Assembly: GCA_004151065.3 (NCBI GenBank)
Contig: NWUY0304017966.1
Coordinates: forward strand, 57,854 to 121,853
DNA from: Larix sibirica
Taxonomy: Eukaryota; Streptophyta; Pinopsida; Pinales; Pinaceae
Direction: 5' to 3'
DNA length: 64,000 nt
Both the position numbers and the translations under genes were made by a program. Shown one piece after another: positions 23,991-35,394 of the stretch. Under the pieces are notes generated by a model. The model was not told where the DNA came from, did not search any database, and saw nothing but the letters and a program-made list of their open reading frames with translations. Position 1 is the stretch's first letter. Each line of letters starts with the position of its first letter.

Positions 23991-25225
23991 ACGATATGGA
24001 ACGCTTCCTAAAACCTCCAACCCACCCTACAAACTACACTATACGGACTGAGGCTCCCAGCGAGAGAGTAATTACTTTATATTCCCCATCACTGATCCGG
24101 CGGCAGACGCAAACTGTTCCACCTTCTCTTATGATATACTCAATTTCTTGGCATATGAGATTATTGTTAAACCCCCTAGCAACACAATCAATATTTGCTA
24201 CAGGGGACCGTGTCAGCTATACTGGTACCTTTTTTATCTTGCACAAAAAGACTAGGCTGGTCTCATAAGTTTATTTCAAGAGTCCCCAAAAAATCATATT
24301 TGCCAATATGGATGGGTTCTTAATCCTTCAGACGAAAAAGGTAATTTTGAGATTAGGGCTCTTTTATACTTTCTCTGCCATTCCTGGTCGATTCATAAAC
24401 AACTGACCACCCAGAAATATAATAGAAGTCCCTAAGTTTTAAGCGGAGACAAAGAAACAGAGGATTTTTCGTTTCTATTTCATTAAATTCATTTGTTGCA
24501 TCACTTATTGGCTTAACAAACGCAAGTGCACGTGGTTACTCCCTTAAATAAGCTAAGTGGGCGATCGGTGTCTTTATATAACTCGAAATCATAAAGACCG
24601 TTTCTACTAACTTCCATTTCCATTCATCCAATTGTCAGCCTGCCGGATTGTCACTGTCCCCTTATGTCTAGACAGGGTGGGCTTACTTCCTCCTTAAACA
24701 TTCACAGCTTGGGCCATAGGTTGGGCGTGAGATCACTCTAAAGAAAGCTTAAACTATCCAGTCGGGGCAGTTAGCAGCCTCAACTATATATAGATATCTA
24801 TGAAGAAAACCGGAGTCTAATTGGTCAAAACAATAGTGAGTCCCGTCAGCATAAAGAAATAAATTGCCTCAACCACCACCTATTCCACTAAACTAGAATA
24901 TATAAATAAAGGTTTCCAAAATGACTGACATCCATGAAGACCGACTATTAGTAAAGGATCAACCATAAACGGAATCTTCAAAATAATGCGTGATATAATT
25001 ATTCTATATTATGATCTTGCCATCATTAAAATGTAAGGGGAACATAAGAAATGCAATATATATATACAATAGCCAGTGATTCTTCTTTAATGCATCTACC
25101 TTGCCTTGGTATGACTTGATGTAAACCTTCGCTTCCATATTAAACAGGCACTATAAAGGGTTACTTCAACTGCTCTCCCTCCTCTAGTTCGCTTTAGTTG
25201 CTCCGGTCGGATTAGGTTATTCCGT
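23991..25225. other. Unassigned spacer
   Basis: No gene is recognised. Short AT-rich words (ATATATAGATATCTATG near 24786, ATATATATACAATAG near 25052) interrupt ordinary sequence. No repeat links to the rest of the window are obvious. Confidence 0.45.
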
Positions 25226-25229
25226 CTGA

Positions 25230-25600
25230 TAACTGAGTAGACCTTTATGATTATTGTATTAGCTCAATGATTACACTGATACGTTATTTAGGCTTGTTGG
25301 ATTTAGTGCATAGAGTACACTTACATAATACAGCAGAGATGTAACTAGTATGAACATGAAGCAAGTATCATAGTTATTAGGGTCTATGTTTTCCATAGCT
25401 TACTCAGAGTAAACACACTAAAGCATCTTTTTCACTTATATAAAAATACTAGTCTAATTAGGGTTGTAGTTCTAATTCACCTTGTTTATCTAAACCTTTG
25501 CATACTGAACGGTTCTCATTAGGTCAGATGAAATATATATTACCAGCTACTTACCATAATCCACCTTTTCTTATTCTTGCATTTACCATCTTGGTAGGTT
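25230..25600. repeat. Small R2-type AT-rich patch
   Basis: Words such as TTAGCTCAATGATTACACTG, TAGGGTCTATGTTTTCCATA and CATAGCTTACTCAG match the style of the large AT-rich domains at 6.1-9.6 and 48.1-50.2 kb. No frame of note. Confidence 0.5.
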
Positions 25601-25698
25601 CTGGCGTTGCGGGATGATAGAGAGAGAGAATAACGTGAACCTGGTCCATCGAGATGGTAAATTTAGTACATAAAGGTGGCCTATAATGACCCAACGGG

Positions 25699-26006
25699 AT
25701 GGGGAATCTTTCTGAATTAGTGGAACAGGTGGGTGGCCATCAGTATCCACCTATATTACCTTCCCCCTGTTTCCCCTGGACCCTGAACCTGTGCCTGAGT
25801 CCTTGCCTGATCCCGTACTTGTGCCTATACCTGTGTCTAAGCGAGATCCAGAGCCAATCCCTGTGCCTGAGGCTATGCCTACAGTTGAGGCCTCCAGTAT
25901 TACTTCCAATGCCCATAGTACCCAATCCAGAGTCTCCTTTGGTGCCACAACCTATTCTTCTCATATCTGTCCCATAATAACCCCCACTATGCTAAAAAGG
26001 CTATAA
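25699..26006 (+). repeat. Pro/Val-rich degenerate coding-phase repeat
   Basis: At 25780-25890 a CCTGTGCCTGAG-type hexamer unit (variants CCTTGCCTGATCCC, CCTATACCTGTG, CCTGAGGCTATGCC) reads PVPESLPDPVLVPIPV and DPEPIPVPEAMPTVEA in one plus frame. Frames overlap in all directions because of the short unit. It may be a decayed proline-rich linker or just a hexamer repeat. Confidence 0.45.
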
Positions 26007-26500
26007 ATAAGGTGTATAAATAAGGTTTCGAGTACCCCTGTAAAGAGTAAAAACTAGGAGAGTAAGGGTAGGAAGGGTAGTAAGGAGGGAGGAGAGGTTA
26101 GAGTAGAGATAGAGGATGAATGAATCAAGGGCAAAGGCTGTATGGAGGCTGGAGGAGGTTCCCATAGTCCCAAGGCTGGATGAGTATGAGGTTTCAAAGT
26201 CTATTCCAATGATTGCATTATATACGTGCATATCCAAACACAATAAGCAAGGCACTACCTACCTAACACTGGTTCACATCGGCCACCACACCACACCTTC
26301 GGTAACACTTCAAGCCTGTATGTGTCATGTGAAGCATCCACTATTACAGGATATAGGGGGAGGCGCGAAGCCGTTCAGTTCTGGTGCGGCTGGCAGACTA
26401 TGTCGAACTGAATGTGAACTGACAATGGCGAACATACCGCGGTAGGAACAAGAGTAGGTATAATGATTGCTAGGTGAGTTGAGAGGGTAAGGGAGTCAAG
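26007..26500. other. Unassigned spacer
   Basis: No gene is recognised. 26040-26110 is a purine-rich GGAGAGTAAGGGTAGGAAGG tract. The plus-strand 109-codon frame at 26116-26445 has no motif I can name. Confidence 0.45.
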
Positions 26501-26960
26501 GTGAGGTCAGAAAGCAAGGGGGGTAGGGGCAAGGGGGTCGTAAATAAAGGTTCGTTCATAGGCAGCATGGAGTGGTAGTTTCCCAAGTAGTAGGTTGAAG
26601 AGGCGGTCCAAATGAGTGTCAGGAAGCGGTCCAAAGGGGGAGGTCTGATGCATAGGTTTCAAAGTAGATTCCCACGCCAACAAAGGCAGTAGGGCATAGG
26701 TTCCCAAGTATGTTCCCAAGGAGTGTAAGGTAAAAAGGAAGGTCCCAAGGAGTAGCTGGAGTTTCCAAAGGAGTGTCAGTAGAGTTCCAAGGGTGAGGTC
26801 AGAGGCACAGGTTCCAAAGTATATTCCCATCCCACCGAAAGGCTGTAGGTATGAGGCAGAGGGCCCTAAGTTCCCAAGGCGTAGTTTAAGGATCGAGGGC
26901 AGTGTCACTATCTGTCCATGTCCGGTATCAGTGGGAACACGTAATGCCAAGGTTGTAAGG
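26500..26960 (-). repeat. R5 family, inverted copy
   Basis: Its reverse complement contains CTTACACTCCTTGGGAACAT, ACTTGGGAACCTATGCCCTA, CTGCCTTTGTTGG and GAATCTACTTTGAAACCTAT, matching the plus strand at 43785-43870 in order. It is a tandem array of a CTTGGGAACCTATGCC-type unit. The longest frame of the window (minus 26950-26507, 147 codons) runs through this repeat. Its Leu/Gly/Thr-rich translation is a repeat artefact, not a gene. Confidence 0.7.
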
Positions 26961-27312
26961 TGTAAGGGTAATACTGCACTCTATCTATACAGTGTATCTA
27001 ATGGAAACTATGGTGTATTATGTTTATATTTGCTTATTTGACCTAATAAACAGGATAAGTTAGACCAATCTGAAACAGTGAATACAGAACAGTACTCCAG
27101 GTATGGTAATAGCTCTGAACATGTATGGAATCAATACTACTAGTAATTACACTTATCTTGGTGCTTATGAGCTTGCTTTAATATACATGAAACCCAAGCA
27201 CTTTGATTACAGAGATAATGTTGCTTATTCATGAGGTTGAATACAAAGGAAACAGGTATGTGTTCAATATAACTAGTAGAATCATAGGAATACTGCTGTG
27301 ACTATCACCTTT
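26960..27312. repeat. Small R2-type AT-rich patch bordering the gypsy fragment
   Basis: AT-rich words (TTATGAGCTTGCTTTAATAT, TAGCTCTGAACATGTATGG, GATTACAGAGATAATG) as in the large R2 domains. Retroelement homology on the minus strand stops right at its edge (27314), so this is a sharp junction between two sequence types. Confidence 0.5.
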
Positions 27313-27313
27313 A

Positions 27314-28770
27314 TTAGGGATAATCCACTGGCTTTAGAAATCCTGCATTATACAACTTCTGTATTTCTTTAGATATATCCTCATTGATTTCTGGCTTTTG
27401 CCTCCTTAGCTTTTGCTTTACTGGCTTTGCCCTAGGGTTGGTCACCAAATTGTGCACCACTAAATCCTCATCTAACCTCGGCATGCCCTTGTAATCCCAA
27501 GCAAACACATCTTTATACTCTTGCAATAGCTTAGTCATTTATTATTTTTGCTTTTTCATTCAGACTTGCTCCAAAGTGGTAGAATCCTTGGCTGTGTTTC
27601 TGTTCCAATATCTATCTCAACTGTATCTTCTATTTCAAGATGATTCCCATCCTCATATGTCTCAGGTGCTGGGGGTAAATCATCACCATTTGCTTTATAT
27701 ATTTTCTTTTAGAACCCTTCTTCTATATTGCATGCTGTCCAAAATAATAATGTGATTTATCTTCATCCTTGTTTTAAAAGATGTTGCCTTTATACTATAA
27801 GGGGGCCAGGAATCTGTTTAAATAATCATCTGTATCACAACAATCTATACACTCTGGTGGGGGGGAGGAGCTCGTTCATCATCTTTAACTATTAGAGTAG
27901 CCTTGTCAATCCTTTCCTCAAATAAAGCATTCAACCCTAATTCAATGTCTTGATCATATACTTGAGTATTATACTTTGGGACTAACTTCCCGGTCTTTTT
28001 CTCATTATCATGGCTTAACATCCTTATTTATCCCATTTAAAGATCTTCATATTTCACTTTAGGTGGATCAAATTGAATTATTGAACTAGAAGGCCGATCA
28101 GCATATGTATCTATTGATATTGCTCTTACCTCTCTTTCTTCATATCTATCCACTTTATCTTCACTCTCTGTTGTCCCTTGATCTTTTGTATCTTTACTAG
28201 GTTGGTCATCATTTGACTCTTCCTTTATATCTTCTTCACTTGACCCCTCTTGTAACCTCTTCATAATGAAAATGCTCTTTTGGATGTCTATTTCAAGATG
28301 GAACCAGATTTCTCATTGCAGCTGCTTTGTTTGATTGTTAGGCTAGTTTATAGGGATTTGGGTCAGCCTGTACTATCCATACCTTCTTACTCTCTTCATC
28401 ATCTATTTTGACTTGTCTAAACAATGTAGAGGGTACTGCCTTTGCTCTATGAATCCATGGCCTTCCTAGCAACATATTACATCCCAGATTCTTATCCATA
28501 ACATATAATGGTGTAATCACTGTCTTTGGTCCTATAGTGAGTGGGATATATATTGTTACTGCCGGTGCTGACTCTACACTGTAATATCCCCAGCAAGTCT
28601 TCCTTGTTGCCTTTCTATTTTGAAAACCCAAGATTATTAATTGCTTCAGATGATAATATATTAAATCCCGCACCACAATCAATCAAAACTCTCTTTACTT
28701 TGACTGATCCTAAAAATGCTTAAACATATAAGGCGGGATCTCGTTATTACAATAATTCATCATCAGGTAG
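27314..28770 (-). pseudogene. Ty3/gypsy Pol fragment: aspartic protease to start of reverse transcriptase
   Basis: Read 5'-3' on the minus strand: PDDELL and then a VKVKRVLIDCGAGFNIL stretch (about 28770-28650), the protease active-site region of plant gypsy Pol with its catalytic Asp. Next comes GCNMLLGRPWIHRAKAVPST (about 28490-28420), the conserved second half of that protease. An acidic linker follows (28264-28037), then TYEDGNHLEIEDTVEIDIG (about 27660-27610). Finally LLQEYKDVFAWDYKGMPRLD and AKPVKQKLRRQKPEI lead into YNAGFLKPVDYP, the leader of the RT domain. Homology ends at 27314, before the YVDD catalytic core, so RT, RNase H and integrase are absent. Several frameshifts and stops break the frame. 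Certain as a plant gypsy remnant; the lineage is less certain. Likely transferred from the nucleus. Confidence 0.9.
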
Positions 28771-28790
28771 CATATACAAATGAAAATAAT

Positions 28791-28825
28791 CCTTGCCCTC
28801 CCTTTGGTCAAGCAAGCCTTTCCTT
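28791..28825 (-). repeat. Bpu-like short interspersed element, copy 2
   Basis: Thirty-five bases with CCTT at both ends on the plus strand (AAGG on minus). The inner 30 bases are identical to copy 1. It lies about 20 bases upstream of the recognisable protease-leader coding of the gypsy remnant. On the minus strand it adds an in-frame EGKACLTKGRAR peptide between a possible upstream coding stretch and the protease leader. Confidence 0.8.
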
Positions 28826-29090
28826 CAATTTTTCTATTTAAGTCAATGTTAAATGGCCTTTATGCCTGTATATATGTACTCTTTGAACTCTCAACTCTCC
28901 CCACTTGATTATGATATTCATCGGATGTGCTTCACAAAGTTTATACGCTATAACGAAAACGTACCAAACAAATGGATCCGCTTCCTAGACCTGTCTCTTA
29001 CCTAGGAGACCTTGGTGTTCATATTGCAGGGTTAATACCCATGCCAGTTCAAAGTTCCCTTCCCTCTCGTACCGACCCCGTCCCTTACGC
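28826..29090 (-). other. Possible upstream extension of the gypsy remnant, then unassigned
   Basis: On the minus strand, about 28925-28835 reads HPMNIIIKWGELRVQRVHIY without a stop and could be pre-protease Gag-Pol sequence on the far side of the Bpu-like element. Beyond 28930 nothing is recognised. Confidence 0.3.
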
Positions 29091-29094
29091 CCCT

Positions 29095-29330
29095 GCTCGC
29101 TACTGCCCGCATAACACCCCCATCAGGAACGAACAACGGTAACATAGACACAGGAGCAACATACAAAAAAAGGAGCGAAGGCCGGGAATCAATTGTCACA
29201 GGTTGTCTTTGAGGAAGGAGCGTTCATCAATATAGCCTGTCGTTGAAGGAAGGATCAATAATTGACCCAGGTTGGGTTAGGAGCCTTCATCGAGAAGCCC
29301 TATTGTGTGGGCGGATGGATCCATAGGTTT
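29095..29330 (+). repeat. R5-linked block, direct relative of 44815-45060
   Basis: The CACCCCCATCAGGAACGAAC word is shared with 44840 (CACCCCATCAGGAACGACC), preceded by a TACTGCC or equivalent word. Both are followed by GGAG/GAAGGAG-rich degenerate repeats (AGGAAGGAGCGTTCATCAAT, GAAGGAAGGATCAATAATTG). Confidence 0.6.
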
Positions 29331-30505
29331 ACACACCTTGATTAAGAGCGTTCATCCCAATAATAATTGATAAGGTCAGGTCAAGCAAATCAGGCGTCAG
29401 GTAAGGCATGGTCAAGTAAGGGATGGTCACATCGGGGAAAGAAAAGGAAAGGATGCAGTATAGGTTGAAACCCCTGATCAGAGTTTTCTTGGTTGGGGTT
29501 GATCGCTTCGCTTGTCGTCGTGGGTGGAAGGTAAGGGTCAGTTAAGGTCTCATTGGGGAAGTTATAATACAATATGCCACATTGAGGTCAGTTAATAAGG
29601 GAACAAGGAACGGTACAAGGAAGAATTATATTGACCGGTACAAGGAATTAGATCTCACCTTACCGGTTACAAGGATATATCATCGGTATTACTAATTAAT
29701 GACTCATTTGTATGACTAACCAGTGTTTTTACAATTTGTTGTAGGCTCGCCGAAGGCTCCGCTCCTTCTTTTTCCTCTCAGCAGAATTCAAAAAATATCT
29801 TCATTAATTTGAAAATGACAGGAACAGGAACCAATTTCCACGATAGAAATTACAGGAACATAAATAGGAATTATATAACATTACCGGAACACCTAACAAA
29901 TAATGATCGGTCTTTTTCTTGATCGTATATAATGGTTCCCACTACGATTTGAGCCTTACGGTTACCGCTACTTAGGAAGGAAATGGTATGGGCTTCACAC
30001 ACCGAATAAAGACGTGCCGTCCACACCCGGATTCAACGTTACACTCACTAGTCGCATACACCAATCCCTTTGGCCACCACCCAGCGTCAAATAGAAAGGT
30101 GGGGATTTAGTGGAAACACTGAAGTAAAGGGAAGATAGTAGGGTAGAGGGTTCATAGCAATAGTGCCTACCCTATATTCCTGGCTGAAGCAATAGATGAT
30201 AAGAAACATTTAAGTAAAGGTAAAGTAGTTTAATCTGCTCCCGAGTCTATAGCTGTACCTCCAAAGGGATAAATTCCTCAAGCAAGTGGTATAGGGCTAA
30301 CAGGTCTAGGTCATATGGTGGTTGTTAACTATAAGGTGGTGGAGGCATTAACTGAAAGGCAGATTAGGTCTATTCATTCCTAGCGGTGCGATGGTTTCTA
30401 ATATTGGCAAGGCTCCTATTAAATCCAAGTCATATACCCAGAAGGTAATAGTGTTACCCAGTTCTAAAGTGTAATGTAAGGCTGGTGCATGTTGTATTTC
30501 CACCC
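29331..30505. other. Unassigned spacer with GGTCAAGTAAGG/ACCGG words
   Basis: No gene is recognised. 29370-29440 repeats GGTCA..GTAAGG words, and 29580-29700 repeats AACAAGGAACGGTACAAGGA and ACCGGTACAAGG. The rest is featureless. Confidence 0.45.
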
Positions 30506-30510
30506 GAAAA

Positions 30511-30545
30511 AAGGAAAGGCTTGCTTGACCAAAGGGAGGGCAAGG
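30511..30545 (+). repeat. Bpu-like short interspersed element, copy 3
   Basis: Thirty-five bases: AAGGAAAGGCTTGCTTGACC, the common core, and a terminal AAGG. Opposite orientation to copies 1, 2, 4 and 5. It sits within a short plus-strand frame (30489-30686), which is therefore composite and not a gene. Confidence 0.85.
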
Positions 30546-31685
30546 CTCCTCTCTCTCTTTTATAATTTAGAATTATCCCTCCCTGAAGTTCTGGCTGTAG
30601 TTCCTAAATCCAGGGCAGTTCTAAGGATCCCCCGGGTTCCCGTGCGATCAACCCACTTCATCAATAAATCCAATGCTAGTAAGTAGTCTAAAGTAAATAC
30701 CAATGAAGTGCCCACCCACCTATAGATACGGATGCCTGCCTTAGACTTACTGCATCGGATGGAAGGGAAGGGCTTCAAATAGAGCATTCTTGCGTGGGCG
30801 TTCAACAGCAAACAAACTACTCGCTTGCTTCGGAATTTATAGTGCTAAACCCTCCTTCCCAGAAGCGGAAACGATACTCCGATCGTAGGGGGCGTAGTCG
30901 TAGTCTCTAACAAGTGGAATCGTAGTGGGGCCGTAGTAATAAATAATTAAACAATAAATAGAAAGAAATATTAAGATGATAGGTCCTGTTCAGTATAGGT
31001 CCTTTGATCTCTTTTACTAGGTCCTTACCTGCTCAGTACAGTATTTACCCTTTACCCTTTATTTTACCAGCTATATCACCTATCCGCCGGAAGACCTAGA
31101 CCATGTTAGCCCTAGATAACGAACTTCATGAATGCACTTAGTTAGGAGGGAATCCTATTCACTCTTTAGTTATTTCCCTTATTTAGTAGAATCCCGGGTA
31201 TCACATATAAGTAACATTTATGTATAAACTACCATGTTCTCACCGATGGAGGGAGATGAAATGCTTCCTACCAAGCACGGGAAGCAATGCAGTCACTATC
31301 CACCACGCCACGGATCGTATGACATATACCAATGAATAGAGGATGGAATGCTATCTACTGATGGATTGTTGAATCATTGACTGATACTACCACTGAGAGA
31401 TTGAATTCACAGCTGAGGATTTAGAGATATAAATCTGAGGATGGATACTCTCGACTATAAATGCGGGGAAGAAAGGAGATAGAGGGATACACCTATAACC
31501 CTGGTGGTAAGGTAGTATTCCCTGGTGGTATGTCTGCATAGCATGCCCAGCTTGTATGGTGGGATAAAACCCCCGCAAATATTTCTCTCATTTCAGCAGT
31601 GAAAGCCTAGTGATGGTGTTTGTGTGCGTGATATGATTCCTTGCACTGTTTGTTGGTGTAGTGTCTGGATGTCCTGTGAAGGTAG
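30546..31685. other. Unassigned spacer
   Basis: No gene is recognised. A CCCTGGTGGTA word is duplicated near 31499 and 31530. Minus-strand frames at 30560-30811 (83 codons) and 31387-31578 (63 codons) have no motif. Confidence 0.45.
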
Positions 31686-31689
31686 GGTG

Positions 31690-31890
31690 GATTTTATTGG
31701 CTGTTAGGAAGGAATAAATCGCCTGCTTTTCTATTTTCATCCCCCTGCTAGTCTGATAGCCCAGTAGGAAGGATTTGATCCCTAGGGTGTTAGGAAGCAT
31801 GGATGTAATGTTTGGTTCAATAGCATGCGCTGTGAGGAAGGATAGCATTGTCTGCGTGTCCGGATTGTATCCCGCTGTTAGTAAGCCTAG
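31690..31890 (+). repeat. Degenerate repeat of a GTTAGGAAGGAT word
   Basis: Variants occur at about 31701 (GCTGTTAGGAAGGAATAAAT), 31766 (AGTAGGAAGGATTTGATCC), 31787 (GTGTTAGGAAGCATGGATG), 31828 (GCGCTGTGAGGAAGGATAGC) and 31872 (CCGCTGTTAGTAAGC). Unit spacing is 20-65 bases. The minus-strand frame at 31588-31848 runs through it. Confidence 0.6.
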
Positions 31891-31904
31891 ATCCTATGGT
31901 GGAT

Positions 31905-32045
31905 ATGGGAGTTTTACCCCCCCACCTGGTGCCTTTTAAGATGGGAATTTCTCTTCGATCCTTTACTTTGGTATTAAATTATTTCCTCGTCTAATTTCGG
32001 TAACTAGAGAGACGAGAGTTTTATTACATATATAAATAATTTTTG
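31905..32045 (+). repeat. R1 repeat family, 3' partial copy
   Basis: CCCCCACCTGGTGCCTTT near 31917 and TTATTACATATATAAATAAT near 32021 match the second half of the R1 unit at 4925-5060, with the intervening part diverged. Confidence 0.6.
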
Positions 32046-32209
32046 AAGTCGTCACTTATTACAACTAATTAACCTACTGGCTCTATCCCTTAGCCATATT
32101 TAATCTCACCCCCATTACATTTACATTTACAGACCCGACCTTCACCACGAGCGGGCTGTGTAGGTGTTGTTTTCCAACTAAATGCCTTGTCTCCCTTGTG
32201 TCCTTTAAA

Positions 32210-32900
32210 TGAACCTAAGTATAGTACACCTAGTAACCGGAGCGAAGCGACCCTTTCTAAAGGAGTACACTAACCTAAGTAGCGAAGCTCAAGCCCTTAT
32301 TGGTGTATCAAAGCTAAAATGAGTCCCTTGCTTTTATTAGCCTAAATTGAGTCCCTTTATTTTATTTGTGTAACCAAAGCTAAAGCCAAGAACCAAAGTG
32401 TAGCCGTGTAGCCAAAGGGGGGATTCAGGGGACCTCCCCTGAGATCGAGTAGAGGACTCTATGAGGCAGGTCATGTGATCCAAGCGAGCGGAGCAAAGCG
32501 TGTATACTTAGCCAAAAGAGCGAAGCGACCCCTTGTCTCTCCTTCCTTCCTTCCTGACTAAGAGTAATCCCTTTCTTTCCTTAGCCCACAATTATACAAC
32601 TACTAAACTGAACTAAGTCATCCCTCCCTTTGTGTAGCCCAAAAAGAATCCCTTTATTTCACAGGACTTGCTGAAATGACTCCCTTTCTTGCCGAAAGAC
32701 TGGCTAAAAAGAATAAAGGTCATGGTCATTAGAGGTATGATTTAGAGGATAGGGTGCTTGTTGTACACCTAGTAAGGAGCGAAGCGACAGGTTTTAGGGC
32801 AAGAAAGACTGGCTAAAATGAAGCCCTTTCCTTTGGTGCCGATTCTCCAACTATTAAAGCCCACTTTTATCCAACTAAATAATGGTGTAACCAAAGCTAA
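32210..32900 (+). repeat. Degenerate repeats of GTACACCTAGTAA..GGAGCGAAGCGACC and AAAGCTAAAG words
   Basis: TAGTACACCTAGTAACCGGA with GCGAAGCGACC at 32222-32250 recurs as TTGTACACCTAGTAAGGAGC with GAAGCGACAG at 32760-32790. GGTGTATCAAAGCTAAAATG (32302), GTGTAACCAAAGCTAAAGCC (32369) and GGTGTAACCAAAGCTAAAGC (32883) are further units, as are AGTCCCTTGCTTTTATTAG and AGTCCCTTTATTTTATT. GAGCGAAGCGA-type words are typical of plant mitochondrial spacers. No gene. Confidence 0.7.
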
Positions 32901-35355
32901 AGCCTCTTCTCCAAGGAGAGATATGCCTGTGGAGTCAGATATGCCTGAATAAATGTGGGAATATGCCTGAATCATGTCTGCGTGGGATGAAATGTTGGAT
33001 GAAACCTGTGTTAATTTGTTTAGGATTGGGACAAAAAAACGAGATGAATCCGAAGGGGGAAGCTTCCCCTTCCTCTTGATTCCTTTATACCGATATTAGG
33101 TGGGGGTTACTTTGAAAGAGAGGGATAGAATTATTATTAATCTATATTCAGCATGAGTTTATATGGCAAATGCTAGTTGATGTGATTAGCCGACATTTAG
33201 TTTGTTCAGTGGAGATGCGGGGATATGCGGCTCAAGGGGGAGAATCCATATTTGTTCGCTTTTTCCAATTATTTACTTTCAATTTTCCCGATTTTATTAA
33301 CTTCTCCTATTAACTTCTCCTAAGTAAATGATCAAGTGGTTACCGACGCATACGACATATTTCTCTGACCCTTGGACATTGCCTGACCGCAAGCATAATA
33401 TTCACCTGCTCAAAATCCTACTTTGACTTTGGATCACGAAAGGTATCGTTCTGGCTCTGGATCACTAAATGTATCTGAATCTGGATTTGGTCCTTATGCT
33501 TTTTAAGTGTCCCATTAGTAATTGCCTTAATTATTTGAATTGCCCAACGAAGCCTACACATGGTACCTTATCATTGATACATTTATCTTATTGTTATTGG
33601 TCCGCTTTTTCATTTAGCTGGCAAACATTACTGAAATTTTCATGCTTCGGGGCGGCTTATGAGATTTAAAGCAAAGTGTGGGCATGGCATGATTTCATTC
33701 GTCTATGTGGTAGTATTAAAATATTCCTCATAATAATTGGGAAGGCTATTGGGGCATTGAGTTTCTGACTACACAGCCTTGAGATGTTCTGGCAGAGTTG
33801 ACCGACTCCATTTACCTAAAAGTGGGACCAATACTTGGCACTTTTTAGGCAATGCAACATCAAAGTATTTTCATATTAGGGGTATAGGAAGGAATAGAAT
33901 AAATGTAATGACCTGCCTATATTAGCCCAATGCTTTTGGATCCAAAGATATTTAGTAAAGCTGAAACCAACTTCAATCCCAATTACACTATAAGATCTAG
34001 AGAAAAACCCATCGTTAAACACTTGGAAGCAATTTGGAAGAGCTGTAAAATAAACTTGAATGCACGGAAGTTATATGACGTAACCTTAAATAAAACAAAA
34101 ATTAACTAATGAACATGATGACTGATATTTATAAACCCTACAAGATCCCGTGAGCAGATATCTACAATATATGAATGGCCTTCAACATTACATTAAGTCC
34201 ATCTCGATGTAAGGCTTCCCAGAAAAGTCAAAGTGGTACCCCAAAAAGGGTAACACCTTCAGAATATAGTTTTTTAATCCATCCTTGGGCTTATTTTGGG
34301 TGATATTTGCATGGTCAACCATCACATTAGAAAAAACTTCCACAAATGTATTCCACATGTAATCCCTAATGAAAAAACATGAACTATCCCATGTGTATTA
34401 TCACATAGTAAGGGTTATATTATCACTGATCTTATGCCCATTTAAAGCTCATAATCAAAAATTGACTTGCCCTTTTATATTATATGCATTATTATTTTTA
34501 ATATAACTTGGACTAGATTCTAGGCATTACTCATTAATTGAAGTGGATTGAAGACGCATTTATTTCAAATATAAAATGGTGTATATTCTCTCTCTTTTGT
34601 ACAAGTCCTTCAATTGTGCTTTGCAATCCTATTTTTGCATGAGTCTATATCCCAATCCCATTTATACATGTTGGTTCTTGTGTTTATAAACCTTTGCATT
34701 ATTAGCTTTCACATTGCTTGCACACATTCTATCTCTGGATGTATATGCACACCATACATTTATTATCATAGTTGAAAAAGACTAACACATATGTTTTCTT
34801 GAACATCTTGGCATCCTTTTATGTTGTAGCTGACTGGTTAAAGTTTTAATCATTATTTGGGAGAACTTGCCTAAGATGATTTCTTTTATAAAATATCTAT
34901 GTTGATGGCCAAAATTCTAGATATTAGTGTACAACTCTCTTTCTCTTATGCACACATCTAGGTTGCACTAGGATTAAGCCTTCGGTGATGAGCCTTTGTC
35001 TCCATTGTAGTTTGTTTATATTCTGAGGGCATACCTAGATAATATAATAAATACACCTTCGTTGTATGCTATGATTTTTCGTTTGGTGATGATCCCTTTT
35101 TTAGTATTTAGTGATGGCACAAGGGCATGTCTAAGTGACAAAGAGCAACAAACACTTTGAAAAAGAGGCAGTTTGTTAATATTATAGATTCATGGATAAC
35201 TTCAAATTAGTGCAAATATATTGTAAAGTGTATTTTTTACCTATTTATACTTCCACTCATTTCTAATCATTACTTCACTCTGATGTAATTTATAGGACCA
35301 AAAAAAATGAAAAAGAAAGATTGGGTTTCCCCATCAAAATCAAAAAATGAGGAGC
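32901..35355. other. Unassigned, AT-rich, low-repeat spacer
   Basis: No gene is recognised. From about 33700 to 35340 the sequence is AT-rich but lacks the R2 words and other families of this window, so it may be a separately acquired (for example nuclear) segment. Frames are short; the longest is 66-68 codons. No LTR ends, primer-binding site or RT motif is visible. Confidence 0.45.
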
Positions 35356-35359
35356 GAAG

Positions 35360-35394
35360 CCTTGCTCTCCCTTTGGTCAAGCAAGTCTTTCCTT
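35360..35394 (-). repeat. Bpu-like short interspersed element, copy 4
   Basis: Thirty-five bases with CCTT at both ends on plus. Two substitutions relative to copy 2 (GCTCTCCC for GCCCTCCC, and GTCTTT for GCCTTT). A GAGGAGCGAAG word abuts the left end. Confidence 0.8.

Noticed and set aside
26507-26950. Longest open frame of the window (147 codons, minus strand)
   Set aside because: It runs through the R5 short-unit array. The Leu/Gly/Thr-rich translation follows the repeat, and the related plus-strand copy at 43.7-44.0 kb is open in other frames.
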